Origin: Promethearchaeota archaeon
GTDB lineage: Archaea; Asgardarchaeota; Lokiarchaeia; Sigynarchaeales; SOKP01
Length of the DNA: 7,668 nt
Reading direction: 5' to 3'
Assembly (NCBI GenBank): GCA_004524515.1
Contig: SDNV01000124.1
Location: 1 to 7,668 of the forward strand
The translations under genes and the position numbers were made by a program. The notes below the pieces were generated by a model. It ran no database searches. It was not told where the DNA came from and was given only the letters and a program-made list of their open reading frames with translations. Positions 1 through 5,912 of the stretch are shown here, piece by piece; the first letter of the stretch is position 1; each line of letters opens with the position of its first letter.

Positions 1-1537
1 GCATCAAACCTAACCCCGCTAATGTTAGGCCTATAGAAAATATGAGGAGGAGAACTATAAATGTGGTAGCCATTAATGTTATATTCATTGAGACAATGAG
101 CCTTGGAATGACAAACATGACAAACCCCCCGTTTAAGGCTAAGACAAGACCCGCTAATATTAATTTATAATTCACAGATGATTTTTTTTGAAGATGATAT
201 AACGTATCTTCATGACGATATGGATGGATGGATTCAATGAGTTGAAGTCGTTTAACTTTAAGAGCTGGTGCTAAGCTAACAATTAATCCTACTGAAACTC
301 CCATAGCATACGCTATTATAATTGAAATCCACGTAAAATAGAAAGCAAAATCTTCTCCAAACCTCATTCCCGAGAGTAAATATTCATTTGCAAAGGGAAT
401 AATAAGATATTGAGTTTCAAAAAAAGCTGTAATGACACCTAGAAGCGCTCCAAAATTGCATAATAAAAAACCTTGAACTAAAACAATTGCCAAATTATAA
501 TTCTTATATGCACCAAGAGTTCTAAAGATTCCAAACTCTCTAATTCTCTCCTCCACCGAGGTTTTCAATATACCATTAATTAATATTCCGGCTATTAGCA
601 TAGCAACGATGGAGACAAAAACAAAAATTACTGTGATTGCCATACTCAAAAATTCAGCTTGTCCTAATAATTTTAATTTAGGTAATTCTATAGTATATTC
701 ATTTAGACCTAATTCATCTTGAATTTCACCTGCAATTTTTTTCACTCTTCTCTGAGACCCTTCCACATCCCTAATATCATATAATTCACCCTGATTCTTG
801 AAAGTTAAAATCAATTTGCTGCACATACCATTAAAATTATCCACATCTTTAAAAATATCGTAAAGCGTTTTAATATCCACAACAATCAAATTTTCTAAGC
901 GATAATCATTCGGCCATTTACGTTCGTAGTCAAATATCTCTTCAATTGTAAAAGTAACTGTTTTTTCTATTTTTTTATCCCCATGAGTCATACTTACATT
1001 TAATATGAGCTTATCATCTTCCTCATATTCAATTTTATCATTAAAACCATAATATATGGCACAGTGATATAAGTCTAATTCATCCAGATCTATCCTTTCT
1101 TGAGTAGATTCTGGTTCTAAAAAATAACCGAACTCTAAATCTTCTTCTAAAGAAAAATCTATTCCCGAAATTAATGCACTCTCTTCTCTACTAGTACCCG
1201 AAATATTCACTTTACCATCTACTTCCATTCTAGGGATAAAATCTTCAATATCATCTGAAATATCCTCAATTTGATCGATTATATGATCATATTCAAAATA
1301 GGTAGACCGATTTTCTGGCTCATCTTTATAATGTCGAATGGATATCACCATATCCTGACTGCCAGCATCAGCACTTAAATAATCGACAAATGATACGGAG
1401 ATCGAATCAGCTAAAAATAGAACAATCGCAAGAAGTCCGACGGAAATCATAACTCCAATAAGTCCTAATACTGTTCTGATTTTTTGTTGAGAAAGATCCT
1501 TAAAAGCATACTTAAAAATTAATATTATATTTCTCAT
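1..1537 (-). CDS. FtsX/MacB-like ABC transporter permease, 3' end cut by the window
   Basis: This is the membrane subunit of an ABC system of the MacB/LolCE/FtsX class. Such systems do not import solutes but use ATPase cycling to move an extracytoplasmic domain. From the ATG at 1537 the frame is open for 512 codons to the window edge, with no stop. Residues 22-44 form the first membrane helix. Residues 45-294 are a large acidic, soluble, extracellular MacB-type domain. An FtsX core follows, with helices near 296-322, 348-372 and 402-424. It carries the typical cytoplasmic stretch EERIREFGIFRTLGA (329-343), which contacts the ATPase. Two further helices near 458-478 and 486-510 suggest a second, C-terminal FtsX half beyond the edge, as in long archaeal permeases. 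It lies 49 bases downstream of the ATPase gene on the same strand, so the two are almost certainly cotranscribed. No SD is visible before the ATG. Cargo is unknown. Confidence 0.88.
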   Translation of the reverse strand, partial: MRNIILIFKYAFKDLSQQKIRTVLGLIGVMISVGLLAIVLFLADSISVSFVDYLSADAGSQDMVISIRHYKDEPENRSTYFEYDHIIDQIEDISDDIEDFIPRMEVDGKVNISGTSREESALISGIDFSLEEDLEFGYFLEPESTQERIDLDELDLYHCAIYYGFNDKIEYEEDDKLILNVSMTHGDKKIEKTVTFTIEEIFDYERKWPNDYRLENLIVVDIKTLYDIFKDVDNFNGMCSKLILTFKNQGELYDIRDVEGSQRRVKKIAGEIQDELGLNEYTIELPKLKLLGQAEFLSMAITVIFVFVSIVAMLIAGILINGILKTSVEERIREFGIFRTLGAYKNYNLAIVLVQGFLLCNFGALLGVITAFFETQYLIIPFANEYLLSGMRFGEDFAFYFTWISIIIAYAMGVSVGLIVSLAPALKVKRLQLIESIHPYRHEDTLYHLQKKSSVNYKLILAGLVLALNGGFVMFVIPRLIVSMNITLMATTFIVLLLIFSIGLTLAGLGLM

Positions 1538-1586
1538 TTAGCTGAAATGTCTTAATTAATTTTTTTTATTAGGTTGATTTTAGAAT

Positions 1587-2759
1587 TTATTTTAAAATTA
1601 AAATTTCTCCCTCAATCTTTCCTTTTATTCCATTTTCTTCAATAATTTCATGTAAAACATCAATAAAATGAATCGGTAAATTTATAACTATACTTTCTGG
1701 GACGCTGTTCTTTATATCTTGTACTTTTATCTCTGTTTTACCCTGATTCGCAAAAAGAAATTGAAAAATTTTATTTTTACATTTTTCTTTATTCATTTCT
1801 GCCTCTTGTCTTCTTTTCAATTCCATCATTTCTGTTTCTTTTAACCCCCCTACTTTTCCCTCATGGGTTAGCTTTCCATCTCTCATATGAAACACTCTCG
1901 TTGCAAATTCAGAAACTGCAGCATCATGAGATACTGCTACAAAAGTAGCACCTTTTCTATTCAAATCTCTTAAAAGATTTAAAATCAAAATACCCGTCTT
2001 GCTATCTAAATCCCCTGTTGGTTCATCTAATACACAAATTGCGGGATCATTTGCAAAAGCTCTAGCTATAGCTACTCTTTGTTGTTCTCCACCAGACAAC
2101 TCTGAGGGAGTATGATGAGCTCTTTCATCTAAACCTACTAATCTCAATAAATCCATTGCTCTTTTTCTTTTACCCCGGCGACTTAAACTTCCTGAAAAGT
2201 GTAAGGGAACCATCACATTTTCTAAAGCGGTCATTTGAGGTAAAAGATTATAAAATTGAAACACAAAACCAATTCGTTCTCTTCTGATATCTGCTAATTC
2301 ATTATCAGTAAGCATTGAGATGTTTTGACCTTCGAGGAATATTTTCCCTCTGGTTGGAGTATCGAGACCTCCAATTAAGTTTAATAAAGTGGTTTTTCCA
2401 GAGCCTGATGGACCCATTATATCTATAAAATCTCCCTTATCTATTGTTAAATCAACACCTCGAAGAGCTGCTACTGCGGTAGTCCCTAGTAGATAAGTTT
2501 TGTGTAGGTTTTCAACTACGATTAAATGTTCATAATCTCTTTCCACGTCTTTATCCTGTTTAATCAACTTCTTCATTTCTTTCCTTGTTTCCTTAGAAGT
2601 TTTTAGGGTCTCTAGCTTTTGTGTTTTAATTACTTTCTTTTCTTGTTTTTGTTTCCATTTACGATAATTTTTTGTTATTTCCCCTTTCCAAATAGCGAGT
2701 TTTCCGGTCTCCTCTTCATATTTTTCCATTAAAGGATCTTTTTTTATTATTTCAGACAT
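1587..2759 (-). CDS. ABC transporter ATPase, MacB/LolD type, with N- and C-terminal extensions
   Basis: This is the cytoplasmic ATPase partner of the downstream permease. Numbering here is from a TTG two codons upstream (2765). ATG 2759 is preferred because no SD supports the TTG; it gives 390 residues. The core spans about 80-305. It has Walker A GPSGSGKT (118-125), Q-loop Q170, signature LSGGEQQ (223-229), Walker B VLDEP with catalytic E248, and H-loop H280. GLDTPTRG after Walker A and GDLDSKTG after Walker B are typical of the LolD/MacB subfamily. LolD proteins are usually about 220-240 residues, so this one is oversized. An N-terminal arm of about 78 residues is rich in Lys and Glu. It includes an ETGKLAIWKG motif, then predicted coiled coil. 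After a charged linker, about 60 C-terminal residues (330-390) look like a small winged-helix fold ending in a beta hairpin, GKIEGEILIL. The function of either extension is unknown. All catalytic motifs are intact. Confidence 0.93.
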   Translation of the reverse strand: MSEIIKKDPLMEKYEEETGKLAIWKGEITKNYRKWKQKQEKKVIKTQKLETLKTSKETRKEMKKLIKQDKDVERDYEHLIVVENLHKTYLLGTTAVAALRGVDLTIDKGDFIDIMGPSGSGKTTLLNLIGGLDTPTRGKIFLEGQNISMLTDNELADIRRERIGFVFQFYNLLPQMTALENVMVPLHFSGSLSRRGKRKRAMDLLRLVGLDERAHHTPSELSGGEQQRVAIARAFANDPAICVLDEPTGDLDSKTGILILNLLRDLNRKGATFVAVSHDAAVSEFATRVFHMRDGKLTHEGKVGGLKETEMMELKRRQEAEMNKEKCKNKIFQFLFANQGKTEIKVQDIKNSVPESIVINLPIHFIDVLHEIIEENGIKGKIEGEILILK

Positions 2760-2802
2760 AACCAAACTATACTTAATCAGACAATTGTTTTGTGAAATTT
2801 TC

Positions 2803-2814
2803 TAAAAAATAAAC
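2803..2814 (-). promoter_or_regulatory. Possible TATA box for the ABC operon
   Basis: The minus strand reads GTTTATTTTTTA here, centred about 49 bases upstream of the ATPase ATG at 2759. With the usual TATA-to-start distance of about 26 bases, the leader would be roughly 22 nt. The surroundings are uniformly AT-rich, so this is one of several possible boxes. Confidence 0.3.
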
Positions 2815-2840
2815 CTAATAACTTATGACTTGATTAATAT

Positions 2841-2866
2841 GTAAAAATCAAATTTAATTTAAAAAT
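2841..2866 (-). terminator. Possible U-rich terminator for the RNase III transcript
   Basis: On the minus strand this stretch reads as several T-runs (two of five, others of two or three), about 130-155 bases beyond the RNase III stop. Archaeal RNA polymerase can stop at such U-tracts without a strong hairpin. A small hairpin closer to the stop (2962-2979) may contribute. The evidence is base composition only. Confidence 0.3.
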
Positions 2867-2870
2867 TGTA

Positions 2871-2930
2871 TTAATAAGTTTCAAAAGGTTGCTAAGAGAA
2901 ACTTTTTTTTATTCTTATTGAAACTATTAA
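2871..2930. repeat. Nested inverted repeats in the spacer between RNase III and the ABC operon
   Basis: The arm TTAATAAGTTTCAA (2871-2884) pairs with TTGAAACTATTAA (2918-2930), with one bulged base. Inside it, AAGTTTC (2876-2882) can instead pair with GAAACTT (2898-2904), which is followed on the plus strand by eight T (2903-2910). The two pairings are mutually exclusive because they share the left arm. The segment lies in the presumed 3' tail of the RNase III transcript and upstream of the ABC operon promoter. No role is assigned. Confidence 0.45.
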
Positions 2931-2961
2931 ACTTAGTTAGAGGAGATTTTTAAACGTTAAC

Positions 2962-2979
2962 ATTCTATTTTTATAGAAT
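2962..2979 (-). repeat. Perfect 7-bp hairpin just after the RNase III stop codon
   Basis: ATTCTAT (2962-2968) and ATAGAAT (2973-2979) are perfect reverse complements around a 4-base loop, 17 bases past the RNase III stop. The stem is AT-rich and weak. It could protect or process the 3' end of the mRNA, or help termination together with the later U-tracts. Confidence 0.4.
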
Positions 2980-2996
2980 TTGGTCATGTATACTAA

Positions 2997-3719
2997 CTAG
3001 ACCTCTTTCTTTTTCAAATATCTCAGTATCTTTAAATAAAGCTCTTCCTCAGCTTGATTTTGAGATTTATAAAATTTAGATTTTAATTCTAAGGGTAATT
3101 TCAAAAGTAGTTGATTTCTTTGATTATATATCTTAGGATTAGTAGCCACCCATCTTGGTTTATGATCTGAGCCAAAATTTTTAAAATCACATACAATTTT
3201 AGGAGTAAATTTATATTTTCCTTGCAAAAACTCAAGTAACTTGTTTTTATTAAAAATTGTGGATTCTTTTATTATCGCATCCCAATCTTGAAAATATATA
3301 TTAATAATCTTTTCCTCAACAGTCTCTAAGTTAGAATCTAAATAAATTGCTCCGCATATAGCTTCAAGGGAATCTGCCATAGTTTTAGTACCGATAATCT
3401 GCTGTTTTCCAGAAGTAAGTATATATTTATCTAATTCCATTTTTTGAGCAATCATAATGAATGTTTTATTACTCTCTAAAATTTGTTTCATCTTGGTAAG
3501 TTCTCCTGGATCTCTCTCTCCTTTATGATATAGTTTCAAACTAAGAATTAATTTAATTACCGAATCTCCAATTATTTCTAATACATCATAATGAGAGATC
3601 CCTAATTCATTTCCCAATTTTGGAGTAGTTAATGCTTGTCTCAATAAATCTTCGTTCTGAAAACGATAATTTATTAATTTTTGGAAATCTTTTAATTTCT
3701 CTGTAAAACTCTCAAACAT
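2997..3719 (-). CDS. rnc: Ribonuclease III with C-terminal dsRNA-binding domain
   Basis: This protein would cleave double-stranded RNA in the cytoplasm (rRNA or mRNA processing, or removal of antisense duplexes). Its 240 residues are close to bacterial RNase III length (about 226). Residues 1-150 form the endonuclease domain. The signature helix reads YDVLEIIGDSV (44-54), giving acidic residues D45, E48 and D52 at the positions of E. coli E38, E41 and D45. The second motif ADSLEAICGAIYLD (115-128) supplies D116 and E119, matching D114 and E117. All metal-binding acids are therefore kept. The usual ALTHRS segment is altered to ALTTPK (29-34). Residues about 157-237 are a divergent dsRBD with GSDHKPRWVA in the middle strand and SQNQAEEELYLKIL in the final helix. 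A TATA-like box sits 33 bases upstream, so the mRNA should be nearly leaderless. RNase III is uncommon in archaea. Confidence 0.9.
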   Translation of the reverse strand: MFESFTEKLKDFQKLINYRFQNEDLLRQALTTPKLGNELGISHYDVLEIIGDSVIKLILSLKLYHKGERDPGELTKMKQILESNKTFIMIAQKMELDKYILTSGKQQIIGTKTMADSLEAICGAIYLDSNLETVEEKIINIYFQDWDAIIKESTIFNKNKLLEFLQGKYKFTPKIVCDFKNFGSDHKPRWVATNPKIYNQRNQLLLKLPLELKSKFYKSQNQAEEELYLKILRYLKKKEV

Positions 3720-3744
3720 TTTAAAAAATGAATATGATAATTAA

Positions 3745-3757
3745 CTTTAATATATAA
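3745..3757 (-). promoter_or_regulatory. TATA box for RNase III
   Basis: The minus strand reads TTATATATTAAAG, centred about 33 bases from the RNase III ATG. This predicts a leader of only about 6 nt, in agreement with the lack of any SD before this gene. Confidence 0.5.
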
Positions 3758-3786
3758 TTGATTAGAATTAATATTTAACTACATTA

Positions 3787-3796
3787 TTATTTAAAT
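3787..3796 (+). promoter_or_regulatory. Possible TATA box for the ATC hydrolase family gene
   Basis: TTATTTAAAT is centred about 49 bases before the ATG at 3841. A start site near 3818 would leave a leader of about 23 nt that includes the SD at 3830-3834. The 121-base divergent spacer therefore appears to hold two back-to-back promoters. Confidence 0.35.
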
Positions 3797-3829
3797 CTAA
3801 ATTAAAAATGAAGAGGTTTTTTTATCATT

Positions 3830-3834
3830 GAGGG
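3830..3834 (+). promoter_or_regulatory. Shine-Dalgarno site for the ATC hydrolase family gene
   Basis: GAGGG lies 6 bases before the ATG at 3841. It is a partial match to the archaeal SD and supports this start. Confidence 0.55.
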
Positions 3835-3840
3835 AATAAT

Positions 3841-4395
3841 ATGAACGATTTAGAAAGAGAAAAGGAACTTGGGTTTGATATGGATTATCTGAGTGATGTG
3901 TTGGATAAAAAGAAAGAATTAGGAATTAAATATCAAACGCCTGGATTTGGTTTAGCAGCCCAATTATTTTCAAGTGTTGCTAAATTTGTTATCGATAAGT
4001 TAGGTGCTGAAGAGGGGGAACAACTTCTTAAAGAAGCTATCGAATATTTTGGGAAAGAAAGAGGAAAAAGAATTGCGGAACGAGTAAAAGCAGAAGGTAA
4101 ACCATTAACCTTTAAAAATTGGCTTATTTATACAGATATCGATTCTTCTAATTTTCGACCCATAGCGAGCGTTGATGATAATGATTTTGTTGCTAAAATT
4201 AGGCATTGTACTTTTTATAATGCCGCAGAAGAATGGGGTTTAGGCGAGTATGCTAAAATTTACTGCAAATATGTTGATTATAAGATATTGGAGGGATATA
4301 ATCCCGATATAACACTCATCTTAAAAGAACGTCAAGCAACGGGCAAAAATTATTGTGTATTTCGTTACATAATGCAAGAAAAAAATAAAAAATAG
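3841..4395 (+). CDS. L-2-amino-thiazoline-4-carboxylic acid (ATC) hydrolase family protein
   Basis: This 184-residue soluble protein resembles the ATC hydrolase family. Characterised Pseudomonas members open L-2-amino-thiazoline-4-carboxylate to N-carbamoyl-L-cysteine on a cysteine synthesis route. Family-like features are the helical N-terminal half with GAEEGEQLLKEAIEYFGKERG (near 55-75). The C-terminal half contains a Cys-x-x-x-Asp pattern (C142, D146), then a YNPDITLIL strand (153-161), then a glycine-spaced cysteine segment TGKNYCVFRY (167-176). Cys123, Cys142 and Cys172 are candidate active-site or structural thiols. There is no signal peptide or membrane helix. The gene is divergent from RNase III and is followed by strong T-tracts, so it is probably transcribed alone. 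No cysteine-pathway genes are adjacent, so the real substrate may differ. Family membership is by recognition of the C-terminal pattern; the specific reaction is not supported by context. Confidence 0.72.
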   Translation: MNDLEREKELGFDMDYLSDVLDKKKELGIKYQTPGFGLAAQLFSSVAKFVIDKLGAEEGEQLLKEAIEYFGKERGKRIAERVKAEGKPLTFKNWLIYTDIDSSNFRPIASVDDNDFVAKIRHCTFYNAAEEWGLGEYAKIYCKYVDYKILEGYNPDITLILKERQATGKNYCVFRYIMQEKNKK

Positions 4396-4415
4396 TTAAT
4401 TCAATTTGTTTTATA

Positions 4416-4434
4416 TTTTTTTAATGGTTTTTTT
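4416..4434 (+). terminator. U-rich terminator after the ATC hydrolase family gene
   Basis: Two runs of seven T (4416-4422 and 4428-4434), separated by AATGG, begin 20 bases past the stop codon. This is typical of archaeal intrinsic termination. Confidence 0.6.
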
Positions 4435-4460
4435 ACTAATTACTATTTTATGAAATATGG

Positions 4461-4474
4461 AAAATATTTAATAA
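4461..4474 (+). promoter_or_regulatory. TATA box for the helical hypothetical gene
   Basis: AAAATATTTAATAA is centred about 31 bases before the ATG at 4498. It predicts a leader of about 5 nt, consistent with the absence of an SD. Confidence 0.4.
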
Positions 4475-4497
4475 TTCAGACAAATCTTTAATATTAT

Positions 4498-4932
4498 ATG
4501 GAAAAAGAACATTTGGATACTCTTCTTTCTAAAATTAAAAGCATTGAAAAAAAGAATTCGGATTTTGAAAGCTATCTCTCTAATATAAATATTTTATCAA
4601 GAAATCGTATAATTAAAGAAATTATCTCAGATATAATAAAAAATAATAAATTTTTTCAGAGTATTCATTTAACAGATGAGAGTGTTTGCCTTGCTATAGA
4701 AGGATCAATAGAAGTTTCAGGTGAAAATTACATCGAAGAATTAATCTTAAAAATTCAAAATGAACCTACAAAAAAGATCATTATTTTAAGAGAATTTTTG
4801 AATAAACTAGAAGGGATTTCCGAAGGCGACTTAAATGTTCTATTAAAATCATTAAACGACAAAAATTATGAAGACTTACATAAAGAATTACTCAATTTAA
4901 TCAATATTTTTAAGTTAAAGAGTCTGAAATAA
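4498..4932 (+). CDS. Hypothetical helical protein, unrecognised
   Basis: I do not recognise this 144-residue protein. It is predicted to be mostly alpha-helical. An amphipathic, possibly coiled-coil N-terminus (about 1-30) precedes a basic helix near 33-50. A short segment with beta character follows (SVCLAIEGSIEVSG, 62-75), then a C-terminal helical bundle (78-144) rich in Leu, Ile, Lys and Glu. It has one cysteine and no metal-binding cluster, signal peptide or membrane helix. Codon use, the TATA-like box upstream and a clean terminator just downstream support a real gene. It faces the SCP-2-like gene tail to tail. Its function cannot be inferred from its neighbours, and a lineage-specific protein is likely. 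Confidence 0.7.
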   Translation: MEKEHLDTLLSKIKSIEKKNSDFESYLSNINILSRNRIIKEIISDIIKNNKFFQSIHLTDESVCLAIEGSIEVSGENYIEELILKIQNEPTKKIIILREFLNKLEGISEGDLNVLLKSLNDKNYEDLHKELLNLINIFKLKSLK

Positions 4933-4940
4933 CTAATTTC

Positions 4941-4958
4941 TTCATATATGAATTTTTT
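4941..4958 (+). terminator. Terminator of the helical hypothetical gene
   Basis: The palindrome TTCATATATGAA (4941-4952) is followed at once by six T (4953-4958), starting 9 bases after the stop codon. It resembles a small intrinsic terminator. Confidence 0.5.
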
Positions 4959-4963
4959 CAAAT

Positions 4964-4991
4964 AGTAAAAAATAAAGAATGTTGAAAAAAA
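4964..4991 (-). terminator. U-rich terminator of the SCP-2-like gene
   Basis: Read on the minus strand, this contains runs of seven and six T about 45-70 bases past the SCP-2-like stop. Together with the plus-strand terminator next to it, it closes the convergent gene pair. Confidence 0.45.
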
Positions 4992-5035
4992 TATTCGAAT
5001 TATTTTTCAGAATCTCAGTACAAAAGCGATAATAC

Positions 5036-5446
5036 TTATTCGTATTCAAATAATTTTAATAAAACAAGTACATTTTTAACGCCGCGAATCTTTATCTTTC
5101 CTGTCAATATTTTAGCCACGATTTTGCCTGTAGTGATATTGTCTCCTCCTAATAAGTCCACAAAAGTTTGAGTACTCGTCTGCAATAGACCATCCCAACC
5201 CAGCACTTTTTTCTTTATATTTTCTTTTGGTTTATTCTCTATTCCCTCAACATAGATTCGACCATGATCAATAACTAGTAAGGCAGCATACTTTCCGTCC
5301 TTTGCATTTAATAGAATTTTAATTGTTTTGTCTTTAAAATCTTCTTTAAATTTCTCAATGCTATTTAAAGGTTCTATTTCTTTTGCTACAATACCTGCAA
5401 AACCTTTTAATCTTTTCTTTTTAGTTTCATTTTCAGCCATAATCAC
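5036..5446 (-). CDS. SCP-2 (sterol carrier protein 2)-like protein
   Basis: This small soluble protein has an SCP-2-like fold, which forms a hydrophobic tunnel for lipids or acyl-CoA. After a basic, charged N-terminus (1-15) and an amphipathic helix (about 25-38), the strands TIKILLNAKDGKYAALLVID (41-60) and GRIYVEGIE (62-70) form the sheet. A central helical part (LGWDGLLQTSTQTFVDLLGG, 82-101) precedes the family hallmark: a K(I/L)xxG(K)hKIxG turn, here AKILTGKIKIRG (111-122), then a hydrophobic terminal strand. It would be cytosolic, and its ligand is unknown; archaea generally lack sterols, so an isoprenoid lipid or acyl-CoA is more plausible. Start choice is ambiguous. An AGGGG motif sits 5 bases before GTG 5446, while ATG 5440 is two codons in (134 residues). 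An 8-bp inverted repeat lies just upstream. The TFS-like gene is 144 bases upstream on the same strand. Confidence 0.75.
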   Translation of the reverse strand: MIMAENETKKKRLKGFAGIVAKEIEPLNSIEKFKEDFKDKTIKILLNAKDGKYAALLVIDHGRIYVEGIENKPKENIKKKVLGWDGLLQTSTQTFVDLLGGDNITTGKIVAKILTGKIKIRGVKNVLVLLKLFEYE

Positions 5447-5454
5447 TTTTTCCC

Positions 5455-5477
5455 CTAATTTAATCGAAATAAATTAG
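5455..5477 (-). promoter_or_regulatory. Inverted repeat in the SCP-2-like gene leader (possible operator or hairpin)
   Basis: CTAATTTA (5455-5462) and TAAATTAG (5470-5477) are perfect 8-bp reverse complements around a 7-base spacer. The repeat lies between the likely TATA box and the SD, overlapping the likely transcription start. It fits a dimeric repressor operator or an RNA hairpin masking the SD. No regulator is identified. Confidence 0.4.
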
Positions 5478-5486
5478 ATTATGATT

Positions 5487-5499
5487 AATTTAAATATTT
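5487..5499 (-). promoter_or_regulatory. Possible TATA box for the SCP-2-like gene
   Basis: The minus strand reads AAATATTTAAATT, about 47 bases from the start codon, predicting a leader of about 20 nt. It suggests that SCP-2 has its own promoter rather than depending on the TFS-like gene upstream. Confidence 0.4.
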
Positions 5500-5590
5500 G
5501 TAAGTTTTTTAAATTAATTGAAATTTTAATTATATCTGATAATTACGAGAATGGAGTAATTTTAAAAATTAGATTTGACAAAATACCTTT

Positions 5591-5845
5591 TTAATACCCA
5601 CTTTCTTCTCCAGATGTAAAGAATTCTTCATATGCTTTGCGATCTTCCCCTGAAATTTTATCGCCTTTAAGACCCTCTTTGATTATGATGGGAGCACTTT
5701 CTTTTTCATCATGCTTTATAGTTTTGATTATTTTAAACTCATCTTGTTCATCTGAACCGAGTTCAAATTCTTCATCACAGGCTTTACAATATAGCTTTTT
5801 CTTTCTTGGGATTAAGATATTATCGCAATTTGGACAGAACCTGAT
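5591..5845 (-). CDS. Single zinc-ribbon TFS/RPB9-like protein with apparent AUC start
   Basis: This short protein (84 residues if started at 5845) has an N-terminal zinc ribbon of the TFS/RPB9/TFIIS-related family, which binds RNA polymerase. It begins (M)RFCPNCDNILIP with cysteines 4 and 7, and the second pair is YCKACDEEF (20 and 23). This matches the first ribbon of archaeal TFS, which normally starts MKFCP or MRFCP. Archaeal TFS is about 105-110 residues, with a second C-terminal ribbon carrying the Asp-Glu pair needed for transcript cleavage. Here residues 30-84 are only acidic and lysine-rich, with no cysteines, so cleavage activity is not expected. No ATG, GTG or TTG exists in frame before the cysteines; a TGA lies two codons upstream of the AUC. 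A GGTGAT SD lies 5 bases before the AUC codon at 5843-5845. The alternatives are an assembly indel joining ATG 5852, or a point error. The coding frame itself is convincing. Confidence 0.72.
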   Translation of the reverse strand: MRFCPNCDNILIPRKKKLYCKACDEEFELGSDEQDEFKIIKTIKHDEKESAPIIIKEGLKGDKISGEDRKAYEEFFTSGEESGY

Positions 5846-5850
5846 AACTC

Positions 5851-5856
5851 ATCACC
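5851..5856 (-). promoter_or_regulatory. Shine-Dalgarno site that favours the AUC start
   Basis: GGTGAT on the minus strand matches the archaeal 16S tail (ATCACC) over 6 bases. The spacer GAGTT then leads to the in-frame ATC. The overlapping ATG (5852-5850) lies inside the SD and would encode only ten codons in another frame. Confidence 0.55.
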
Positions 5857-5898
5857 GATTATTTTTATTTTTTGTTTTTATTATTGTTTTTTTGTCAA

Positions 5899-5910
5899 CT
5901 TTATATAAAA
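5899..5910 (-). promoter_or_regulatory. TATA box for the TFS-like gene
   Basis: The minus strand reads TTTTATATAAAG, about 60 bases from the AUC codon, giving a leader of about 30 nt that includes the SD. A second TATATA-like element lies about 20 bases further upstream. Confidence 0.45.
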
Positions 5911-5912
5911 TA

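Noticed and set aside
2760..2765. TTG at 2765 as the ATPase start
   Set aside because: It adds only two residues, has no SD, and an ATG follows immediately.
2760..3719. RNase III and the ABC genes as one operon
   Set aside because: A spacer of more than 230 bases with U-tracts, inverted repeats and a likely separate promoter argues against it.
5036..5845. TFS-like and SCP-2-like genes as a firm operon
   Set aside because: They share a strand, but the 144-base gap holds a TATA-like box and an inverted repeat, so SCP-2 probably has its own promoter.
5822..5852. Ten-codon frame from the ATG at 5852
   Set aside because: It stops almost at once and the ATG overlaps the SD. It is kept only as a possible sign of an indel.
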